A stretch of 64,000 nucleotides of DNA. Origin: Paraspadella gotoi. Taxonomy: Eukaryota; Chaetognatha. Of this stretch, positions 58,372 to 64,000 are shown piece after piece (the first letter of the stretch is position 1; each line of letters opens with the position of its first letter). The stretch is from contig CM119268.1 of assembly GCA_051294375.1 (NCBI GenBank), positions 15,501,103-15,565,102 of the forward strand, given 5' to 3'. The notes beneath the pieces are model-generated. The model did not search any database, was not told the DNA's origin, and saw only the letters and a list, made by a program, of their open reading frames with translations. The position numbers and the translations under genes are program-made.

Positions 58372-58600
58372 TAACCTTAATTCATAATACTCGTCCCTAA
58401 CCCTAACTCTAACTTTAAACCCTAATCCTTAATCTTTAATTATAACCTTAAATTAATTAATTAATTAATTATAACCCTAAACCTAAGTTTCTAACCCTAA
58501 TCTTAAACACTAACCTAATCCATAACCTCATCTATAACTAATTCCTTAACCTTAACTATTAACCTAATCTTTAAACCTAAAAATAAACTTAATTCTCAAT
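58372..58600. repeat. Degenerate telomere-like (CCCTAA)n block
   Basis: About 230 bp packed with CCCTAA, ACCTAA and CTTAA words (for example CCCTAACCCTAACTCTAAC), interrupted by AATT runs. It reads as an eroded interstitial telomeric repeat of the TTAGGG type. Confidence 0.7.
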
Positions 58601-58755
58601 TTAAGATAAAATGGGGCGTTCTGGGAAAATAAAGCGCAAAAGGTTACTTAGTAAAAAAATAATAAAATTATTTTGATTCCACTCTCGGGACAAAAAGCTG
58701 GGGAAGCAGACAAAAAGACAGATAGGATAAAAATCAAACAAAACATGGCAAAGTT

Positions 58756-59712
58756 TTAAATATTGCTAGTTTCTTCGGTGGGTGAATAACCTTCAAAGGT
58801 TTTCCCTTCCCCGTTCTCTGGTTGACTTCCCAAAACATGACCCACGTGGAACATCAGCCTAGGCGGTCCTTTGGGGCTGTCAACGAACGGCTTGAAGGGC
58901 ACAGAAGGCGATCCGGCTGGAGTTCCGGCTAGGGATCCGGCAAGGGAGCCTCGGCGGCTGCCGGGGGCTCCTGGAGGAAGAGGAGGTGCAACGATTGAGT
59001 TTCTACGAGATCCGGCAATGGAACCGGATATCGAGGTTGGTCGTGATGCGGGGCGCGACGAAGGTAACACAACCGATGACGGGCGTGACGATGGGCGAGA
59101 CCCCGCCCCTGACCCGGCTCGTGATCGAGGGGGCGTTCCGATACGGGGCTGGTGCCCCGCGAAGGCCGATACTGGAACGTAGCCTGAAGGTGGTTGTTGC
59201 CACTTGATGTTGGCGAAGGAGTCCCCAGAGGGTGCGCGAGAGCGTCGCGGAGGCGTTGCCGTCCTAAATGCGGCGCCGTTGTCGACGTCGTCCTCGTTTT
59301 CTTCGGCGCGAGTCTTTGACTTCGACTCCTTCCTGTCAATCGTTTCCGCTGAAGACGAAGCGCGCCGCATCAGGCAGCAGCCGGAACAGAGCAACAACGC
59401 TGCAACGCCGAGGGCGACACCAGCAGCGCTGGTGGCCGCTTGATAGAGGCGACGTTGGAACTCCAGCGACCGGCGCTCGTTTTTGTGGGCGAAGATCTCC
59501 GTCTCGGTTGCGTTGACGCCGAGGGCGCCGAGAATATCAGCGACCTCTGTAGCGTTTGTTTTCGCGTCACGGCGCAACTGTTGCCACCCAATGGTAGCGA
59601 TGATGGAAGCTGGCACGAGTATTGCCAGGCCGACGGCGACTAGACAAAAACCGAAGGAGCATTTGACAAGGTTGCTGAGGAACCTGTAGTATCGATAGAC
59701 AGGACCCGGCAT
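58756..59712 (-). CDS. Intronless two-helix membrane protein with Ser/Arg/Pro-rich tail
   Basis: One uninterrupted frame of 318 residues. Two hydrophobic helices lie at about 17-41 and 91-113. The ~50-residue loop between them has two N-glycosylation sequons, NAT near residue 53 and again near 66. A polar C-terminal region of about 200 residues follows, rich in Ser, Arg, Pro and Gly, with repeats such as SRPSSRPSS and GSRRGSLAGSLAG. The second helix ends in Cys-rich LLLCSGCCLMRR, which could be palmitoylated. The tail is presumably cytoplasmic and has many basophilic kinase-type sites. I do not recognise the family. A TATA box 70 bp upstream supports this start. The GC-rich composition matches other coding sequence here and differs from its AT-rich flanks. 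Confidence 0.72.
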   Translation of the reverse strand: MPGPVYRYYRFLSNLVKCSFGFCLVAVGLAILVPASIIATIGWQQLRRDAKTNATEVADILGALGVNATETEIFAHKNERRSLEFQRRLYQAATSAAGVALGVAALLLCSGCCLMRRASSSAETIDRKESKSKTRAEENEDDVDNGAAFRTATPPRRSRAPSGDSFANIKWQQPPSGYVPVSAFAGHQPRIGTPPRSRAGSGAGSRPSSRPSSVVLPSSRPASRPTSISGSIAGSRRNSIVAPPLPPGAPGSRRGSLAGSLAGTPAGSPSVPFKPFVDSPKGPPRLMFHVGHVLGSQPENGEGKTFEGYSPTEETSNI

Positions 59713-59781
59713 GTTGATGGGTGAAGAAAACTGTTTTAAAAAGCGGTTCAGGAATGAGAGAAGAGCGCAGTTGACATCGAG

Positions 59782-59788
59782 TTTTATA
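59782..59788 (-). promoter_or_regulatory. TATA box (TATAAAA) of the two-helix protein gene
   Basis: On the minus strand TGTATAAAACTC lies about 70 bp before the ATG at 59712. This would place transcription start near 59755, giving a short 5' UTR. Confidence 0.55.
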
Positions 59789-59799
59789 CAACGACTTGA

Positions 59800-61350
59800 A
59801 AGCCTTCCTCTTGCCTTCTTTCAAGGTTTAAGGTTCAAAACGAGCAGCCGCACGAGTTTTCACCGTCAAACGCTCCGCGCCTGATGCCACAGCGTTGTCT
59901 AGACAGCAAACGACCTCTCTGTCCTTTTCCTCTTTCGTTGAAAGCCGTGATTGATGATGTAAAATTTGTTGACATGAGGGCCGGAGGGCGCCGGCCAAGC
60001 CGATGCCGCCGAGGACGCCGGTTTGGAAAGCGAGGAAGGCAGGAGGACCAGTCTCGCTTCCGGAAGGTCTGTCTGTCGCCTTGTTATGGCACGGTCAACG
60101 AGATAGGCAATTTATTAGGAGAAAGGTAAGGGCCAGGGACACAAGACGCCACTCAAACGCCAATTACGTTAGCGTATGTGGATGTGGGGAGAGGGTGCTC
60201 GCAAGCTCGTGTTCACAGAAGCAATGAAAATTATGAATCTCTCTCGGACCAATTAGGGAACGATGGTTTCGATGTACGGCCAATCAAATGGCGGCGTCAG
60301 CGCGTGCACTTCCGGGCATCCTCATCTGATGATCATTTGTTTCCCAACAAATTATAAATAGAGTGATGCCGTTTTGTACAGGAGACAAGTAATGACCAAT
60401 TTATCACGGAGTTTCGACTTTCCTAGTTAACTAGTTTTTTCATTATGTGAACAACCCAAACAGTTTTTGTGTTACAATGATGTACTGAAATAGTAACAAA
60501 AGGATGTATTGATTTTATTTTATCTTTTCAACTCTCGAACAAAAGACGAATCCCGTCCGACGGGTCGGTCGATTCTCCAAACACGAGCGCTCGGCCTTCC
60601 CTCGGCGAAGATTGGTTCATGCGTCGATCAAGAGCAACCAATGACTGGCCCCGAATTTTACCGAAAACATGACCAAATAGATCGTGTGTGTGGAGAGAAC
60701 AATCTGTATCGTCTCGAGAAACAGTGTAATCCTCTCTCTCGAGTATAAAATTTGATTGAAAATGTAAAAATCATTCAAATATTCCCTCTGATCCCCCTGA
60801 TTCCTTATGCATAATCTATCATGTAAACCTCCCGGGATGAAAATGAAAAAGCAAAAGCGGATGAAAAATGACTGCGTATGTAGTATAGAAATCATTCGTC
60901 GGACTCGAAGGCGAACGAATCATCATGATTATCATGGAACTACTAAAATTATTGGCTACTGATTCGCTGGGCGACCTCTTTTTGTCCTCAAAATTAATCG
61001 AGAAAGAATAAATCCGACAAAAATGCAATAAAAATAATACTCGAATAACACTCGTCAGTCTTTCAAGTACATCTGCTTTTACAATTTATCTTTCATTAAC
61101 TTTACCCAACGTTTCACAACTCCCTACGCTTTACATCTACATTTTTCGATTTTTTTCTCTCGCAAAAAGGACCCGAATTTTTGCGTCTTGCGCTTCCCCG
61201 CAGGGTCTGGAAGGTGTCATAACTTTTTCTCTCCCCTCTCCTGAAAACGCAAAGATGTGGAGGGGATTGGCGTCGAAGTCATAGTCGTTCCCAAGAAGGG
61301 GGCGTTTTGTCTCTCGCTCACCCGATTCCTACCAAACCCGGGCGGCGTCC
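59800..61350. other. Intergenic, with a promoter-like patch
   Basis: No gene is supported. The open frames near 59884-60227 and 60509-60748 lack any recognisable feature. A promoter-like patch at 60245-60365 is listed separately. The remainder is AT-rich with scattered short frames. Confidence 0.5.
60249..60360 (+). promoter_or_regulatory. CCAAT, ETS and TATA elements
   Basis: CCAAT boxes at about 60249 and 60281, an ETS-type ACTTCCGGG near 60308 and TATAAATA at 60353-60360 occur in the usual order on the plus strand. They could drive a transcript that includes Melted downstream, with a long or spliced 5' UTR. Confidence 0.4.
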
Positions 61351-61846
61351 ATGCACGAGCTGTTCGCGCTCGTCCTCCGCGGACGGGATCTCTCACGCGC
61401 CGGCGACCTCTTCTCGCTCGAGAATGACGAGCTGCTCGGGCACAGGAAGAGGAACGATGGAGTCGGTGGGTTGACTAGAGTGTGGATTGAGATTTGGCGG
61501 TCAAATAAGCAATGTTTAAAATCGTTTATGATGTCATTGATTTATAAAAGATTGAGTTTCTAATTTCTAAGAAAGGACCGTAATTAAAATCATATCAAAC
61601 ATAAAATTCGTCATTTCCCGTTCAGTACAAAATTAGCCATGTCGTGCCATGCCATTAGTAGGAATTGCGTGGGTGGTTGATAAGTAGGAAACGTACTTGT
61701 AATGTGTGCAAGAACAACACCTACAGAGCTACATCGGCTTAATGGACGTTAAACTCTTCTCAGGCTCCGAGGGTGTGTCTCCCATTTTGGCCGAAATCGA
61801 AAAAATCTGTGATTCGCCGGCATACGTTTTCAATGAACACGATCAG

Positions 61847-61903
<57 letters not shown>

Positions 61904-61936
61904 AGATAAAAAACTTAAAACTAAGAAAAAACGAAT

Positions 61937-62029
<93 letters not shown>

Positions 62030-62371
62030 AAAAACACTAAGAAAAAACGAATAAAAAAGTTTTGATATCAAATTATTCATGCATCAATAAAATATGAAAA
62101 ATTTTGTTTTTAAATTTTAAACAAGAACCTAATATGAAAAACGGAAAAAAATTAAAAACGATCGAGTTCTTGGCAAAAAGACTGTGAAAAAAGGAATAAA
62201 AAACACGGATATGAAAAGAAGGAATAAAAGTAAAATATAGAATGAAAAAAAATAGAAAAAACCAAAAAAGAAAGAAGGAATGATAGATAGATACAAGAAA
62301 TATTTTATTTTCCAGATAGATTGAAAGAAAGAAAGAAAGTGAAAATGAAGAAAGAAAGAAAGAAAGAAAAA

Positions 62372-62439
<68 letters not shown>

Positions 62440-63380
62440 GGGGGGAAAAAGAAGAAAAAAAGTAAAAAATAGACCTAAAATAAAAATAAAAGGAAGAAAG
62501 AAAGAAATATTTTATTTTCCAGGCGGTGGTGGAGATCTGTGTCACTCGAGTCTCTTCCTTCCTTCGCGATTCTTCCGACATCGACGTTTCTTCCGCTGCC
62601 ATCGTCTCTCTCTTGTCCGCCTGTTTACGCCACGATCTCGGCGGCGGCGAAAGCGGAGGAGGTGGCGTCGGAACCGGCGCCACCAAATCACCTCACGCCA
62701 ACATTGCTTCCGACGTCATCGCCTGTGTTTTCGTCAATCCCTATGCCAAGGACGCCATCGCTCGGGTAAGTTTTCGTTATTTTAATTGAGATTTTAAAAT
62801 ATCGATATTAACTTATATTATAACTTATATCCTCTCAGGTCATCCCTTTGGCCGTCGAGTTCCTCCGCGCCGACAATCCCGACCTGCGATCCAACATGGT
62901 GTCCTACCTCACCCTGGCTGCGGTCGATCATGCCCCGCTACTGTCGCTGTCCCTGTCTCAGATCGTGGACGCTGTCTGCCGGTCGCACGACGGACGCAGC
63001 GGAAGCCGAGGAAGCGGAGAAGATTCACTCCTCAAACTCATGCCGCGCCTCTACGAACACAACCCCGTCGCCGTCCACGCCGCTGTGCCGAGGCTGGCTC
63101 CGCTTTTCGACGCGCTCGGAGCCGAAAATCAGGTCACAATTGGGAGAAAAAGGACGCCCAATTATTTTTTTTGATAATAAATTAGACATTGTCTTAATTT
63201 TCTTTTTTTTTTCGTTGTGTTTGAAATTTAAAGAAAAAGTTTGAATTGTATTTTTAACAACGATTTTGTTTATTTATATAAAACGGACATGATTCGACTA
63301 AGTTTATAAGTCTTCAGCGTTTGACAGATTTGTGAATAATAAATTAATAATAAATATTAATAAATTATTATTATTATTAA

Positions 63381-63429
<49 letters not shown>

Positions 63430-64000
63430 AATTTTCTGAACTGATTAAGGAAGGAATGACTACTTCGATTCATTTTTTTTTAAAACAATACCCATCTTAG
63501 GTCCTTTTGGCTCAGCTTCTCCTCATTGTCGCCCGCGACGCTCCGGAAGCATTGGCGCCGCAAACTGAGACGCTTCTCGCTGCGCTTGCATCTCTGGCGT
63601 CGTTAACGGCGTCGTCCGGGAACGATGTAGCGGCGACCCCCTCAGTAGCTTTTGACCTTCTATTGGAGGCGCTGACTGAGGTTGCCAAACTGAACGCGCG
63701 CTTTCTCGCAACCAATTTTAAACTCGTGGAGGCTGCGGTGTTCAATGCAAACCCCGCTGCAATGAAGCGGTTCGCAGTCGTTTTGGCAGAAATCGGTAAA
63801 TACGCACTCATAGCGGTAAAAAGATTGTTGTATGAAATTGAAAGAGTCATTCAAGAATTGTTTTAAATTCTTTTTTAGGCAAAGTTGGTGAGGCGGAAGC
63901 AGCGTTATCCTTACCGCTTTTACAGCTGATGCTGCCTAAAACGAAAGGAGAAGCGTTGATCGGAATACTCGAGGCGTTTTTCGTCATTTGCCTTCACTAC
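61351..64000 (+). CDS. Melted / VEPH1 homologue, N-terminal part
   Basis: Six exons (61351-61465, 61764-61846, 62523-62765, 62839-63132, 63501-63795 and 63879 onward) join in frame to 384 residues, and the window then ends mid-exon. The start reads MHELFALVL then DLSRAGDLFSL, the hallmark N terminus of Melted/VEPH1. AVVEICVTRVSSF, then SPHANIASDVIACVF, IPLAVEFLRADNPDLRSNM and SYLTLAAVDHA follow the family order of helical, ARM-like repeats. The family ends in a PH domain, which must lie beyond the window. In flies Melted binds membranes through that PH domain and tunes insulin/TOR/FOXO and Hippo signalling. Gly-rich sequence near 62640-62690 is an insertion within the repeats. The ATG is preceded by CGGCGTCC and is the only one that fits the family start. 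Confidence 0.9.
61847..62024. repeat. (GA)n tracts beginning at a splice donor
   Basis: Two (GA)n tracts (61849-61906 and 61941-62024) separated by ~35 bp. The first starts at the intron 2 donor itself, GTAGAGAGAG. Confidence 0.95.
62325..62440. repeat. (GAAA)n microsatellite
   Basis: A GAAA array in Melted intron 2, with GTGAAA and AAAA interruptions on its left side. Confidence 0.96.
63360..63428. repeat. (ATT)n microsatellite
   Basis: An ATT trinucleotide array of about 20 units in Melted intron 4. Confidence 0.95.

Noticed and set aside
58929-59339. A 136-residue frame overlapping the two-helix protein gene
   Set aside because: It is a shadow frame on the same strand, has no hydrophobic pattern, and starts inside the longer, better-supported frame.

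Overview
The window is nuclear DNA from an invertebrate animal. The genes are split into many short exons by GT-AG introns (plus two apparent GC-AG introns), and they encode animal-type proteins: a basonuclin zinc-finger factor, Melted/VEPH1, a claudin-like four-helix protein and a MARVEL protein. The DNA is very rich in simple repeats, mainly (CT/GA)n, (GAAA)n, (ATTT)n, (ATG)n and CGT/GAC triplets. A degenerate CCCTAA block suggests TTAGGG-type telomeres. I cannot name the phylum with confidence.

Layout. 1-4.4 kb: repeats plus a plus-strand cluster of exon-like sequence with broken reading frames. 4.4-5.7 kb: a claudin-like gene (minus). 6.0-8.2 kb: about 16 copies of a ~141-bp satellite. 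9.3-10.4 kb: a MARVEL-domain gene (plus). 11.3-16.7 kb: two tandem paralogous genes (plus) for helical-repeat proteins with a C-terminal J-like domain. Their introns match in position and phase, and intron 1 of the first holds a tRNA-derived SINE. 17-34 kb: a repeat-dominated stretch with no gene I can assign, but with regulatory signals (a CRE next to an RFX X-box, recurrent TCACGTGA palindromes), a small hairpin insertion flanked by 15-bp direct repeats, and several unassigned exon-like pieces. 33.9-36.9 kb: a ~1.5-kb tandem duplication.

37.6-56.2 kb: a very large inverted repeat (two ~9.2-kb arms, ~71-bp spacer) holding two head-to-head basonuclin copies. The right copy (plus) has about 1,396 uninterrupted codons and three pairs of C2H2 fingers. 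The left copy (minus) has several frameshifts, two of them inside zinc fingers. The left arm starts exactly at a 25-N scaffold gap, so uncollapsed alleles or a fold-back assembly error compete with a real palindrome. Each arm also carries a promoter-like CCAAT cluster, three E-boxes spaced by one helical turn, and a ~465-bp element whose inverted ends each hold a hammerhead-ribozyme-like core.

58.8-59.7 kb: an intronless two-helix membrane protein (minus). 61.4 kb to the end: the first six exons of Melted/VEPH1 (plus), truncated by the window.

The genes form no pathway that I can see. Two encode tetraspan membrane proteins, two are J-domain paralogues, one is a developmental transcription factor and one a membrane-associated signalling adaptor. 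The most unusual items are the palindrome, the ribozyme-bearing elements, the J-domain pair and the excess of TCACGTGA sites.
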